Positions 36,182 to 48,064 of a stretch of DNA of 64,000 nucleotides are shown in pieces. The notes below the pieces were generated by a model. The model was not told the origin of the DNA. It did no database searches and saw only the letters and a program-made list of their open reading frames with translations. The stretch is from Nectonema munidae (Eukaryota > Nematomorpha > Nectonematoida > Nectonematidae): the NCBI GenBank assembly GCA_030549495.1, contig JAUIRK010000860.1:281501-345500 (forward strand), written 5' to 3'. Numbering within the stretch: position 1 is the first letter of the stretch; each line of letters opens with the position of its first letter. Made by a program: the position numbers and the translations under genes.

Positions 36182-37374
36182 CAGGGGCGCACATCCTCAA
36201 AATTATTGAAGGACGAAATTTTTTTTTTGCAATTTTGAAAATTAGTGGTCTGGAAATACCATGGGAGACCAAATATTCAAGCAATCCTTTAAAATTGAGT
36301 GTATTCAGCGCATACCTAAAGTCCTAAATTTATAAAACTACTTTATATTTTTTTTTACAAAATTGGTGAATTTAAATATTATACTTCCAGCGAAAATATT
36401 TTAATTAAATTTGCATATCGAATATAGTGCGCAGAAAAAATGCCCTCAATTAAAAAGTAGGAAAAAATGCCCCAATTAAAAAGTAGGAAAAAATGCCCCC
36501 GAAAAAGATTTTTTGTAAAAAAAAAAGTTAACTTTTCATCTAAAACATTTAAAATTTAATTAAAGTAAACTAAAAAACTCAGCATACGACAATTTTTAAA
36601 TACAAAATTTTTTTTTATAAAACAGCAAATATTTTTGGACTTTGTGTGTATCAGAACACTTTCTAAATATAATTTGTATTTTAACTGATTTTAAGAACAC
36701 ATTCCCACAAATCTGTACCTTTGCTATTGTTTTCAAGAACTTTATAAAGAAAAACCCTATAGATTAAGAAATTTTAGAAATTTAGCCTTTCAAAACGGTA
36801 CCAAATAAAAATATTTATATAATTTAAAAAAATCCTGAAAATCAAAAATTAGGGGGCATTTTTTTCTACTTTTTAATTGGGGCATTTTTACCTACAACCA
36901 TCGAATATACACTAGTTTAAAAAAATCCAAAGATGTTAGGGGGTGGAATAGGCTTTTCATTTGAAAAATGAAGTAGTCTACCAGGCACATTACTGGAATT
37001 GATGAAAGGATATTTGATTCATAGAAAAAATAAAACTGAAGGTTGGATAGTTTTATATGAGTGATGTAGTCTAAAGGCAAAGAGTCTACTAGACACTCTG
37101 TGATGTTTATATGAAAAAATGTTATTGATTCAGAGGCAAGGGTATAAAACGAAGTTATAATTGTGCAAACAAAAATAAAACAAAAAATTAAGATCGCATT
37201 ATTTCATTTTACTCAGCATCATTCAAAAATAGTTTAAAAGCTAAATTGATACAAGCTACAAAAATCTACAAAAAGTAAAATAACTGTGAACATTTTGCAA
37301 TGATTTGCCTTTTATAATAACTTTTAAGGAAAAAAAGTCTATCAGAAAAAGTTATAGAGCTTCAACAAAAACTA
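36182..37374 (+). mobile_element. Truncated hAT-like element, copy B
   Basis: This starts with CAGGGGCGCACATCC and follows the same sequence as 41394-42640, in the same orientation, until about 37374 where the match stops. It lacks the right half and right end. It lies inside a decayed minus-strand LINE. Confidence 0.75.
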
Positions 37375-37383
37375 CTATTTTCC

Positions 37384-37980
37384 AATAGCTTTATTGATTT
37401 AACTTCTCCAGCTCTAGCTATTATGTAGTTGCATGTATTAATAGAATCAATCAGCTCTTCACTCTTTAGATCTTTTGAAATACCTTTGATAAAAAACCCC
37501 GGATTTTAATATTTTCTTTGGAACAATATCAAAACTATTTTTAATAGCATTGATGATAGTATTTTGTTCCTTATTATTATCATCTTTAATAGAAGCTGCA
37601 TTATTCTTTACTTTTATATCTAATACTTGTAGATTGTTCCCTTTAGGATTAATTTTAGAAACAATGTCTTAACTAGATTATTTTTGCTTTGTTAGGCTTA
37701 ACAATGTTAGTTTTGATATTAATAGAATTAACTATATAATCAAACCCTCAGCCCGTCCCTCTAGCTTACTAACTATATTTGAATAAGATTTGACACATTT
37801 TTCTGGTTTTTCTAGTGCTTTATTATTCGATAATAATAAGGACATCTCTATATTTTTTAAGGATGTAAACAAATCACTATTATAAATAGCATCATTCGGC
37901 TTAGCACGTTTTAAAATAAGCAGGAAACCCAATCAATTCAACCATATTAAAATAAAACTGACATAATTTTTTTAGGACAA
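37384..37980 (-). pseudogene. LINE ORF1-like remnant
   Basis: Minus-strand translation gives EKCVKSYSNIVSKLEG, then, after stops, DIVSKINPKGNNLQVLDIKV and INAIKNSFDIVPKKILKS. The pattern S-Y-S-N-I-V then INPK-x-x-x-x-x-V-x-x-IKV then a DxVPKK-like block matches ORF1 proteins of RNase H-type LINEs as I recall them. It is interrupted by several stops. Confidence 0.35.
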
Positions 37981-37984
37981 AACT

Positions 37985-40040
37985 GTTATAAACCATCCAA
38001 ATGAAAACAAAAAAAATTTTTTACTCATCAAAAAAGTTTTATTTTTCAACTAAATAAAATATATACTAATATTATTCGTAAAACCACTGCCGGAACTACC
38101 AAGGACGGGGCCTGTAGCAGATCGATTAAATTTACAAATGATAGTCAGGAAGTAAAATACCAGAAAATTCAAGAGGAAAAATTTATTTTAAGGAAGAAAT
38201 ATAAAAGAAGAATTGAAGAAAACTAAAAGGTATTACAAAAAGTCAAAAAAAAAATTTTTAACTAAGCGCGGGGCACTTGTAAAGCGTAGGGCCTGCAGCA
38301 GCTGCTACTATGTTAATCTGAAACTGCGTAAAACTGATCTCAAAATAATTTATTTTCAGTTATTCGGCACATTTTAGCCATACCTACCAGAAAAAAATTT
38401 TACAAGTTTTTTTCAAACATTATACTAATTTTTGTATTATGCGCTTAAAAATACTTCAGTGCGCATATTTTATCAACACCCGCAAAAAACTCTAGTATGG
38501 AAGAAAATTAAAAAACAGAAGTTATAATTTATAGTAAGGAAGAAAACAAGCATGTGACTAAGACAATGGAGTTTCATGTACTTGGTAGGCATTTATACAA
38601 GGGTAAGCGCCAGGCTTGAAGTAAAAAGTGGTAAAAGATGTTATTAATGATTAAATTAATTAAAGCTTAAATATTTACAAAACATAAAAGGGGCGTAAAG
38701 ATTTCATCAGATCAAATTTATATTTATTATATTTTTGAACACTCTTTTCTCTAATTTTAATGGCTGCAACTTTGGAAAACAGTTTTTAAAAAATATAAAA
38801 GATTCAATATTTTTGTAAAATTAAACTTTTTTTTTATGAAGAAATTTATTTGGGAAAATAAACGATACTAAATTACAGAAAAAAATTATTAGTTAAAGCT
38901 GTTCATTAATTCGACAAAAAAAACTAAATATAATAAATCTTAAAACGCGAGGATATTCAAAAGGCCTTAATTCCTATAAATAATTTTAACTATTTTATCA
39001 ATAAATGCATTGCCAAATTTGCTGTATATTAGCAATTGATATAAAATATTCATTACTCTTTTATGGAACGGCTAAAATACTATTATGATCAAATTGAAAT
39101 TTGTTGTTTTGCTGGATCAAAATGAATCTGATCACAAATTAGCTAGATATAAAAAGTAACTTCAATTTAAGTTAAGAGCTGCAACAGTATTTTCAAAATC
39201 TTTAATTTCAGACTAAGTCTATGTTACCAGACAATTAAGCAATGGCGATTCTAAGTTTTTAAAAAGGGGCGAATGGGGATGGCTCTATCAGGGCCAATGT
39301 TTTGTTAGATAATACCTGTAATTTTTTAATACAAAAATAAATGTTCTGCTAATTTCATATATAGCTCAGTTTTTTTTATCTATTCTAGTAAGTTTAATTT
39401 ATCCTTTTACAATCTGTATTCTACATAACTAAATAAAACTGAAAATCACAATAAATTTTATTTAAAAAAATTCGCAAAATATAACAAATTGGAGTTCCAC
39501 GGTGATATTTTAGTTGTCCATGAAGCAAACCAATTCATTAGCTTAACCAACTAGTGGTCAACCATTAGCTCTTTACTTACCTATTAATTGAAAGTACTAT
39601 TACGGTTTTGAAGCCAATCTTAAGAGACACACATTTCTCTGCATTTGAAGTTTCCTTGTTTGGCCTTTGTTAGCAGCGATTTGTACGATGAAGATATTGC
39701 ATTATATAGTGAATATTTGGAAAATATGTAAGCTCGATTTAGTGACCTACTCATAATGAATATACCAACTTGAGTTTTATTTTTTTTCGTAGTTAATTTG
39801 TTTTTGTTTTGTCTCTATTGACATAATCTTTGCAGAAATAACGTGGGCAAAATTCAAAGATGGCTAGTACACCATATGGAAAAAATTATATTGCTATAAA
39901 GTACCCATTACTCTGGTGAACAGCTCTACGTTATTGCTTTTTCTCATTTAAAATTAAAGCTTGATTATATACTATTTTTTGTTTATTATAGAATACCTTT
40001 ACTTTTTTATTAGTGAAAAATAGAATAGGGTTATCTTTTA
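37985..40040. other. AT-rich intergenic region, nothing recognised
   Basis: No supported gene or tandem repeat. Near 38460 the string GCGCATATTTTATCAACACC repeats, inverted, the one at 24672. Confidence 0.4.
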
Positions 40041-40044
40041 TCGA

Positions 40045-40165
40045 GTAGCCATGAAGGGGTACACCAAAAAAAAGTTTGAGAACCAGTGGTAATGTTTCTG
40101 AACCTGAGGTTTGCGAACCCCATTGGGTTCACAAGATTTCCAGGGGTACATAGATGGCTGACGAA
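40045..40165. repeat. Two abutting hAT-type transposon ends
   Basis: In reverse complement 40048-40090 reads CCACTGGTTCTCAAACTTTT, then GGTGTACCCC, a hAT end. Immediately after, CCTGAGGTTTGCGAACCCCA at about 40104 is a second hAT-type end pointing right. The latter is a candidate left end for the transposase remnant that follows. Confidence 0.5.
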
Positions 40166-40369
40166 AAAATATTTTAAATAGTTGTGGATGATGAAATTTG
40201 TTGTATTGCATTTTTTTCGCTCAATCTCACTGTTTTCTAAATTTACAATAATTAAATTTGCAAAGAGAGAGAGAAAGTGTGTGCAAAATGTAATCCAGCA
40301 CATTTTGTTTGCTTACCTGGGATATATTAGTGTTTTTTTTATTGTCTATTGAACAACTTTGGGGAAATT

Positions 40370-41385
40370 AGCAATCCATCTTGATGAGTCGACTGACCTT
40401 GCTGCTTGTGCTCAACTTCTTGTATTTGTACGATAAGTCAATGGGCAATATTTCAAAGGATTTCTTGTTCTGTCATACCTTGAATTCGATTACAAGCGGT
40501 TAAGATATTTCAATAAAGTCTAATTGTTTTTACAGAGAGAAAGACTGATTTGGAATAATGTATATGCATGCAGAAAAGACTGAGCACCAGCAATGCTTGG
40601 CCATCTATCAAGGTTTCGAGGAACTAAAACTCTCATCTCATTTGAAATCAGTACTTGATGTTGTGCACATGGTTAATGTCATCAAATCAAGTACCCTAAA
40701 ATACAAGACTATTTTCCCCACTGTAGCAAGAGTTTGAAAGTGACCAAGAAGTGTTATTACTTCACACTAAGGTTCGGTTGGAAATGTGGTAACCAAGACA
40801 AAGTCACTTGAGTCCACTATAAAATTGTCAGGCAATCAATGGTTTCAGAAGCTGGCCTACCTGACTGTCATATTTTTACGCCTCAACTCATTTAACTTAT
40901 CTCCAAGGAAATCCTAGCATGTATAAACACCTTGGGAGGCACTTGATAAAAGTAAAAACACTGAAAAACTAGATGCGCAATCACATCTAGCTTCTCTGCG
41001 GATTGAGCTGCAGTCTTACTTTCCTAAATTCGGTAAAACGGAATTAAAATTTATTAGAAATCTCTTCATTGTAAATGTGCACCTTCTCCTATATGACATG
41101 CAAGGAGAATTCTTGGAGTTGGTGAACGAATCTGTTGCAAAAGATGCATTTGAAACACTTTCCCTCACCAGGTTCTTGTTAAAAATAAGTGAGATTTATC
41201 CTGTTGTATCTGAAATAGGTTTGAACTCTTTGGTATGTTCCCTAGTACTTAACTTACCTGTTTGAGCAAATATTTTCAACGCTGTTGAACATGAAAACTA
41301 AACATCGATCACGACATAATGTAGAGCATGATCTACCAGTGTGACTGTCTAATATTACTCCCCGAATTGGGAAACTTGTTTGTAA
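40370..41385 (+). pseudogene. hAT transposase remnant (ZBED-like), 5' part
   Basis: Fragments in plus orientation include LAIHLDESTDLAACAQLLVF near 40377, where DESTD carries a catalytic-region Asp of the ZBED-type hAT transposases. Then come HLLLYDMQGEFLELVNESVA and KDAFETLSLTRF at 41077-41200 and a decayed end (NIFNAVEHEN, KTSIT) before the insertion point. Stops and frame changes are frequent. The reading continues across the inserted element at 44660. Confidence 0.55.
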
Positions 41386-41393
41386 CAAACAGG
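41386..41393 (+). repeat. 8-bp target-site duplication, left copy
   Basis: CAAACAGG immediately precedes the element and is repeated at 44660-44667 immediately after it. An 8-bp duplication is the hAT hallmark. Confidence 0.9.
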
Positions 41394-44300
41394 CAGGGGC
41401 GCACATCCTCAAAATTATTGGGGGGGGGGGGCGAAATTTTTTTGTTGCAATTTTCAAAATTAGTGGTCTAGAAATGCCACGGGAGACCAAATATTCAAGC
41501 AATCGTTTAAAATAGAGTGTATTCAGCGCATACCTAAATTTATAAGACTACTTTATATTTTTTTTTTACAAATTTGGTGAATTTTAATACTATACTTCCA
41601 GCGAAAATATTTTAATTAAATTTGCATATCGAATATGGTGCGTAGAAAAAACTGCCTAAAAAGTAGGAACCCCCAGTAAAAATGCAACCGAAAAAAATGC
41701 CCCAACACAAAAAATTTCAAAAAATTATTAATTAAAATTAAAAAAAATTTTTTTTTAAAAAGATATGTGAAATAAAGATTTTTTTGTAAAAAAACAAAAA
41801 GTTAACTTTTCATCTAAAACATTTAAAATTTAATTAAAGTAAACTAAAAAACTCAGCATAGGAAAATTTTTTAAATACAAAAAAAAATTTCTAAAACAGC
41901 AAATATTTTTCGACTTTGTGTGTATCAGAACACTTTCTAAATATAATTTGTGTTTTAACTGATTTTAAGAACACATTCCCACAAATCTGCACCTTTGCTA
42001 TTGTTTTCAAGAACTTTATAAAGAAAAAAACCCTATAGATTAAGAAATTTTAGAAATTTAGCCTTTCGTGGTACCAAATAAAAATATTTATATAATTTAA
42101 AAAAATCATAAAAATCAAAAATTAGGGGGCATTTTTTCCTACTTTTTAATTGGGGGCATTTTTACCTACATCCATCGAATATAAACTAGTTTAAAAAGAT
42201 ACAAAATTGTTAGGGGGTGGAATAGGCTTTTTATTTGAAAAATGAAGTAGTCTACCAAGCACATTATAGGAATTGATCAAGGGATATTTGATTCATAGAG
42301 AAAACAAATAACTGAAGGTTGGATAGTTTTATGAGTGAATGTAGTCTAAAGGCAAAGAGTCTACTAGACACCCTGCGATGTTTATATGAAAAAATGTGAT
42401 TGATTCAGGGGCAAGGGTATAAAATGAAGTTATAATTGTGCAAACAAAAATAAAACAAAAAATTAAGATCGCATTATTTCATTTTACTCAGCATCATTCA
42501 AAAATAGTTTAAAAGCTAAATTGATACAAGCTACAAAAATCTACAAAAAGTAAAATAACTTTTAACATTTTGCAATGATTTGCCTTTTTTAATAACTTTT
42601 AAGGAAAAAAAGTCCATCAGAAAAAGTTATAGAGCTACAAAAAAACTAAAAAAAATTTAGAGCATAACTTAAGTTTTTTGAAAACTAATTTGACGTATCC
42701 CCTACAGCATATTCTTTGGGTGGCATGACAGGTTGGTTGAGATGATGGACTCAGCACGGAAGCCTCTGGTTTCGATTCCTTATCGATACGAATTTGTTCA
42801 TAGTTTGACATAAGCGGTACATCAGTGCCTGGTAAATGAAAATACACCCGCTGCACCTTACCTTTTACTCAAAATTGGAAAATTTGCTACATAATTAACA
42901 TAAGAGAGAAAGGAAACAAAATAAACTAATAAAGCAATTTTCACTATTTTAAAATGGAACCGTCTGTTCTTAGAATAATTTCAAAATAATAGGAGGCATA
43001 AAGAATGAGAGTATATTTGATATTTTCAAGTTTTTATAAGCAGCAAAAGCCAACGTTTGTAGCTAACCCTTATAATTAAAAAATTATTTAAACTAATGGT
43101 CGAAAGACATTTGGCCCCATAGATAATTCGCCCAGGGGGCAAATTGTCTCATAGGCTATTAGTTTCATCCATCTTTGCTTATTATGTGTAAAATTTTTAA
43201 ATTTTATATTCTTGTTTATTTTATCTCTATTAAATTATTTCAAATTAATCATTTTATCTCTAAATTTTTTTAAATTGTCCATGGGACAAAATGTCTTATG
43301 AAAATAACGGGGCAAATTGTCCATGAAACAAAATGTCTTATGAAAAAAATGGGGCGAATTGTCCATGGGACGAACTGTCTTATGAAAATAATGGGGCGAA
43401 TTTGTCCATGGGACGAACTGTCTTATGAAAATAATGGGGCGAAATGTCCGAGGCCCAAACTAACATAAATCAAAGTATACGAGAAAAGGAAATCATTGCG
43501 TTTTTTTTTAATATTTGTCTACCAATAAAATTCTGACAGCTGTCATAAATAGATCAAGCACATTTTAAACAACTGAAACATTTTGTTTCGATATTATATT
43601 TTTATTATAATAATCAACAAATTTTCTTAAAAAAAAAGATTTAATTAATTATGTACAGTGTTACTTATAAAATTTAACAATCGAACATTATAAAAAATAT
43701 CTCTGCTCAAATATTAAGCAAATAGAGCATTCTTGCTTTTAAACTGAATAGATAGTCAAAATATTCATTCCCAAATAAATATTGAAAAAAATTTCTTGAC
43801 TTGAAAAAATTAAAGTTTTCAAATGTTACAAAATGTAACAAACGTAGGGATAAAGGGTATGACTTTTGTTGAAAAAAAATTCTTAGCGCGAGTCTAACAA
43901 TATTCATTGATATAAAATTGTAACGATTGAAAACTATTTTAATTTAACTCTAAATGCAAATTAGACAGAAGCAGTGGTGTAGCCAGAAAAAAAGTTAATA
44001 GAAGGGGCACAATTTAAAAACAAAAAACTTGCGCAACATTATTTACTTTTTTGATCCTTTTATTGGAGAAATTTTCAAAAACTGATATCGCATAAGATGC
44101 ATGGGGGCACCATGCGGTACATAGGAGTGTGGGCACGGCCCCTCATGCCCCAGCCTAGCTACGTCACTGAAAAGAAGAGAGCTGAAAGATAGGAGAGCTT
44201 AATAAGAGAAGAGGGCGGCTGAATGAAAGAAGAGAGAGAATGAGAGCTTGAGTGAATGATTGAGTTTTAGCAGAGAAAGCGGAAGGGAAAACAAAGGAGA

Positions 44301-44659
44301 CAGAAAGAGAAATAGAATCACTGTGACAGAAGATGAGAAAATCTAGTGGATCATCAACATGTGTTTGCTCTGTGACCTGTGTGCATATTGAACCAATGGA
44401 TTATTATTATATAGCTCTCACGCATCGTCTATAAAATATGTTCGATAGGAATTTCAGAGCAGCTTGGCATGATGTTTGATTGATTCGAAGGTCTGCATTC
44501 CTTCTAGCGATCATCATACATGTTTTATAAACAAGCAGCAACTCTTACTTATAGAAAATTATTGGGGGGCGAAGGTCATTTTCGCCCCCCCCCCCCCCCC
44601 CCTGAAAACACATTGGGGGGGGGGGGGGGGGGCGGTCGCCCCCCGGATGTGCGCCCCTG
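41394..44659 (+). mobile_element. Complete non-coding hAT-like element, copy C, 3266 bp
   Basis: Both ends read CAGGGGCGCACATCC (the right one in reverse complement) and both are flanked by CAAACAGG. No transposase frame exists, so it would need one from elsewhere. Subterminal C and G homopolymers occur at 44585-44640 and near 41420. Internally it holds tandem motifs like CCATGGGACGAACTGTCTTA at 43280-43450 and a SINE at 42700-42870. Copies A and B are earlier insertions of the same family. Confidence 0.9.
42700..42870 (+). repeat. tRNA-derived SINE copy inside hAT copy C
   Basis: AGGTTGGTTGAGATGATGGA and GGTTTCGATTCC correspond to box A-like and box B segments. The body ATAGTTTGACATAAGCGGTA and GTGCCTGGTAAATGAAAATA matches the copy at 53405-53560. 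Confidence 0.65.
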
Positions 44660-44830
44660 CAAACAGGCACAGCTTTTACATCAAAGTTCAGTAATGATCG
44701 ATACTTAAGAAAATACTGTTTCACTCCTGCATATTAATGTTACTTTGAATTTGAATCATTTGATAATATTCTCAGAACCATTGTATGTTGAGTTAGTCAC
44801 TAAATTTCCATTCTGTTCGATGTCAGATTA
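44660..44830 (+). pseudogene. hAT transposase remnant (ZBED-like), 3' part
   Basis: This continues the reading interrupted at 41385, with CNKQAQLLHQSS-like sequence across the duplication, and ends before a hAT-type end at about 44911. It matches the variable C-terminus of the family, so the assignment rests mainly on continuity. Confidence 0.4.
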
Positions 44831-44919
44831 TTTGGAATTCGGATAGAATGTAGGTTGTCTTATAATAATTAAGGGGCACTTAACGGGAAAAAGGTTGAGA
44901 ACCTTTAGGGAATGGAATA

Positions 44920-46275
44920 GATATTAGTTTAATTTATTTTGGTACAGAATATGTGTTGCCTGCCATATCGTCGATTCTTCATGGAATTGTGTTGTTTGAA
45001 AGAGATGTCACTAAGTTTCTAGGCTTCATCACCATATACATTGCAAAAGATCTCGTATGCACAAGGAATAATCAGATTCTTTGCAATGATGTCCCATTTA
45101 TGTTTTTGGACAATTTTATGATGCATTAAAGTAAGATACTTCAATCGTAGCATTAAGCTTTTTAATTTGAATTTCAGATAAACTAAACTGGATATTCATT
45201 CCTGATTTTTGAAGATCTTGATGACAGCTCCAAAGGTGAACTAAGAATTTTCATGGCTTGAGGCTTTCTTTTATCAATATTTTGTGATATTATTAGAGAA
45301 AACAAAAACAGAAGAAATATTCATATTGAAAGACAGGAAGTAACAAAGTGTACTATGAAGCAAATCATAGAGATGGTAGTAACCGCATATCACTTTCTAG
45401 TCTAAGTAGATAAGATAGGTCAACTTATATCATCAAACGAATAGAAATGAACGTATATTTTTTCTATCGCTCATTTAGAGAATTATACTAAAAAATTAAA
45501 AACTAACCGACACATATTTATGTTATAATTCAAAGATCATAAGATAATTTATGTTGGAAGCTTAAAAACGATTTAAGTTATTATAGATTTAGAAAGCACT
45601 AAACTAACTATACAGCATACTTTCGTATATTTATTAGGAAATAGTATTATTATTCACCTAAACCAAATAAAAGAAAGTTTTGTTAATTTTCACATTTTTT
45701 GATTTTTTTTCCTGTGATTCGCCATTACTCCGGTAAAATTGTTTAATTACCCTTAATTTGGGACTCATTACCTTAAGCGTTTTTGTCTTCCTGGTGGTCT
45801 TGCTAGACCACTGGGATACATTTTTTAATGGACCTTGTAAAATAAAGAAATGGTTTCAATAATAAAAGGAAAAGCTATTGAGTTTAAGGATTGCGGAGCT
45901 GATTCCAAATCTATGTTTTGCATAGAAACTCTATAGTCCCATTTAAATCAGTTTTGTCCTCTCAAAAGAGTTTGGCGATATGGCTGAAAATAAGTATAAA
46001 TTTTGGTCTGTTCGCGAATATTGTAATATGCAGGAGGTTTCTTATCCTATTGGAACTTTTTTAAGGAAATGCTCTTTTTATAAATATTAACGACGCTTAC
46101 ATATTAGATAATAATAATAATTAGCGAGGGGATAATATATTTCAGGAATTTAAAAGCTCTCCTGTATTTAAGACAGTTCTGAATACGCTACTAATACAAC
46201 TATACATCTATATCATGCAATCTCATTTATGCTAATAAGAATTTCCTATTGAGTTTGTTCATTTAAAATTTTTAT
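44920..46275. other. Intergenic region, nothing firmly recognised
   Basis: A 36-codon frame at about 45980-46088 (MAENKYKFWSVREYCNMQ...) has a good start but no recognised domain, and I do not call it a gene. AATAAA occurs at 45841-45846. Confidence 0.35.
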
Positions 46276-46380
46276 AATCTTTTTTGGATTTATTTTTTAG
46301 ACCCAAATTTAATCGAATCAACAAAGTTTGACTTAGATACATAATTACAAATAACTAATTTTTTTGAGTTTATACAAGAA

Positions 46381-46590
46381 ATGAACGCAAAAAGGGAAAA
46401 GATAAAAACAAATGAAGATAACAGTATCATCTTAAATTGCGCAAGAATACCCCTAAAAAATAAAAAGACAAAAGATATTTCAAATATTTCTATAGACACC
46501 GAAGAAAATTTGACAGCATGGGAACTTTGGCTCTTAAAAAAGCTTCGCAAGGAAAAAAAAAGTGCATCAAAAGATAAGAGTGTTCTTTAA
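46381..46590 (+). CDS. Small or last-exon ORF of unknown function, 69 residues
   Basis: The frame runs from an ATG at 46381 to a stop at 46588-46590. It is Lys-rich and charged, with DTEENLTAWELWLLKKLRKE near the C-terminus. That W-x-x-W-L-x-K-x-x-x-E pattern recalls the start of CCDC34-type coiled-coil domains, but this is weak. A splice-acceptor-like TTTTTTTAG lies at about 46293-46301. The same frame continues upstream to it except for one TAA, so the ATG may not be the true start. It ends 11 bases from the stop codon of a convergent minus-strand exon. Confidence 0.35.
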   Translation: MNAKREKIKTNEDNSIILNCARIPLKNKKTKDISNISIDTEENLTAWELWLLKKLRKEKKSASKDKSVL

Positions 46591-46601
46591 TTAAAGCATC
46601 T

Positions 46602-46726
46602 TTATTTAACAGCGGCTGTTGTAATGGGTTCATTCATTTGCATTTGATGCTCTTGAAAGCGAAGGGACAGCCGTTGAGTCATTTTCAGATACTTTTCCAA
46701 GCAATTCATAGCACAATTTGTCTTAA
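46602..46726 (-). CDS. Possible terminal exon of an unidentified minus-strand gene
   Basis: On the minus strand an acceptor-like TATTTAAG (about 46727) is followed by a frame containing MNCLEKYLKMTQRLSLRFQE and HQMQMNEPITTAAVK, ending with TAA at 46604-46602. AATAAA (46606-46601) overlaps that stop, as at other genes here. The amphipathic composition looks like a real protein end, but I cannot name the family and see no upstream exon. Confidence 0.35.
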
Positions 46727-46902
46727 ATATAAGGATAGTAATAATAATAGTGCCTACTATTTTCTTTTATTAGTAGAAAGAATGAAATCCATTTATTTTA
46801 CCCTTCATCATATTTCATGCAATCCTCTACTTGATTTGTAGTAACTATCTCTAAATTCAAATGAAACATTTTATTTTTCTTTTATAATATTTTTAGAAAG
46901 AA

Positions 46903-47202
46903 ATGAATTTAAAGACTACATCAAGTGCCAAAAAATTGATTGTTTGCAAAAAGTATTTTTATATTGGCTTTGTCTTGTTACCATTTATATGGCTGATAAA
47001 TTTTGTGTGGTTTTTTAAAACGGCCTTTAGGTCGAAAGATTTTGCAGAGAAAAAGGAGATTAAAAAGTATGTAACGTTGTCTGGCATTTTATTCTCAATA
47101 TTCACCTTAATCTTCTCATCCTGGCTCATCATTTTTCAACTGAAGCGTAGCGAATGTGGTGATGTATGTGACAAAATGTTGATTAACATACCTAAAGGAT
47201 AA
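46903..47202 (+). CDS. pen-2: Gamma-secretase subunit PEN-2
   Basis: PEN-2 is the smallest subunit of gamma-secretase, the intramembrane protease that cleaves Notch, APP and other type I proteins. It promotes presenilin endoproteolysis and complex maturation in the ER, Golgi and cell surface. The 99-residue frame starts MNLK, like MNLE in human PEN-2, and aligns without gaps. An N-terminal hydrophobic hairpin lies at about 18-38 (FVLLPFIWLINFVWFFKTAF) and a transmembrane helix at 57-79 (SSWLIIFQ). After the second helix the conserved Asp90 is present, but the DYLSF motif important for complex stability reads DKMLI; then NIPKG ends the protein near the usual length. It is one exon. TATTTTTAG just upstream could be an acceptor for a 5' UTR exon. 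Confidence 0.92.
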   Translation: MNLKTTSSAKKLIVCKKYFYIGFVLLPFIWLINFVWFFKTAFRSKDFAEKKEIKKYVTLSGILFSIFTLIFSSWLIIFQLKRSECGDVCDKMLINIPKG

Positions 47203-47284
47203 TATGCAAGTGAAGTTGATTGCAAACTTTCGACAACTCTACTATATTTTTATTAGATTTTTCTCTATTCAAGTTCTCTGGTTA

Positions 47285-47290
47285 AATAAA
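47285..47290 (+). terminator. Poly(A) signal of pen-2
   Basis: AATAAA lies 83 bases after the pen-2 stop codon and is the first plus-strand hexamer there. Confidence 0.55.
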
Positions 47291-47299
47291 GAATACCTC

Positions 47300-48060
47300 T
47301 TGATTTGATGGGCTTCGCGATGTGAAATCATGAACGCAATCGTTGAAACAATTTTCAGAAATTTTATTGTAAGAAAGCAAGAATTCTTTGAACTAAAATA
47401 TAGAAACGATTAAGGATTTATTTATCACACTTGAAGTAACAATTTTTTTAAAAATAATAGCACTATTTTGTCAATAAAAATTTTGCCTCAACGAATAATA
47501 TATTTAATTATTATCTTCTGAATTTCATTGTTTTCAGACATTTCCTTACTTGAAGAGGATATTTTTACGTTCCTTATTTTAAAAGATATAACGTATACGA
47601 AGTTAAAAATTATCCTCATTCGAAGTAACTTTATATGAAAAGTACTTCTACATTCCTTCGTATTTAATTAAATTTCTTTTGTTCATGAAAATAACAGCTA
47701 GATTTTTCACGGTTATAAGTTATTTTGCATAAAACTATAAATTGCACATTTAAACAATACTTTAAACAAGCTTTGAAAGCTCTGAGGTATTTTATTCTGC
47801 AAAACTTAAGTAATTTTTATTAAAGGCATAATAGATCAGCATAGCTAACTGAATGGCTTTTTGTTACAGCATTCAACATCGAATTAATTATACTTTCTTA
47901 TTTATTCACAAGTCAAACGTAAATAGTGACTATTAAAGTTTTTATCATTTTAGCAACCGTTTTTCTTTGTAGTTAATATACGACAAATAAAGTTCAACAA
48001 GTAGCCAATTGGCATTTAGTTATAAATCAAAAAAACTTAATTTTAAATTTTATATATAAA
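47300..48060. other. AT-rich intergenic stretch, nothing recognised
   Basis: No supported open frame, repeat or RNA gene seen. Confidence 0.4.
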
Positions 48061-48064
48061 TATA

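Larger units (their letters stand above)
40104..44911 (+). mobile_element. Old hAT transposon remnant split by a younger hAT insertion
   Basis: The candidate left end is at about 40104 (GGTTTGCGAACCCC), and a hAT-like right end near 44868-44911 reads, in reverse complement, AAAGGTTCTCAACC. Transposase fragments lie at 40370-41385 and 44660-44830, and a 3.27-kb element is inserted between them. Confidence 0.5.

Noticed and set aside
44476-44708. Two overlapping open frames rich in Pro and Gly
   Set aside because: They run through the C and G homopolymers at the end of hAT copy C and have no protein features.
45980-46088. Short ORF beginning MAENKYKFWSVREYC
   Set aside because: It has only 36 codons, with no neighbours, splice sites or domain to support it.
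46290-46550. 86-codon hydrophobic minus-strand frame
   Set aside because: It is the antisense of the Lys-rich plus-strand ORF; Phe-rich content is expected from AAA/GAA codons read backwards.
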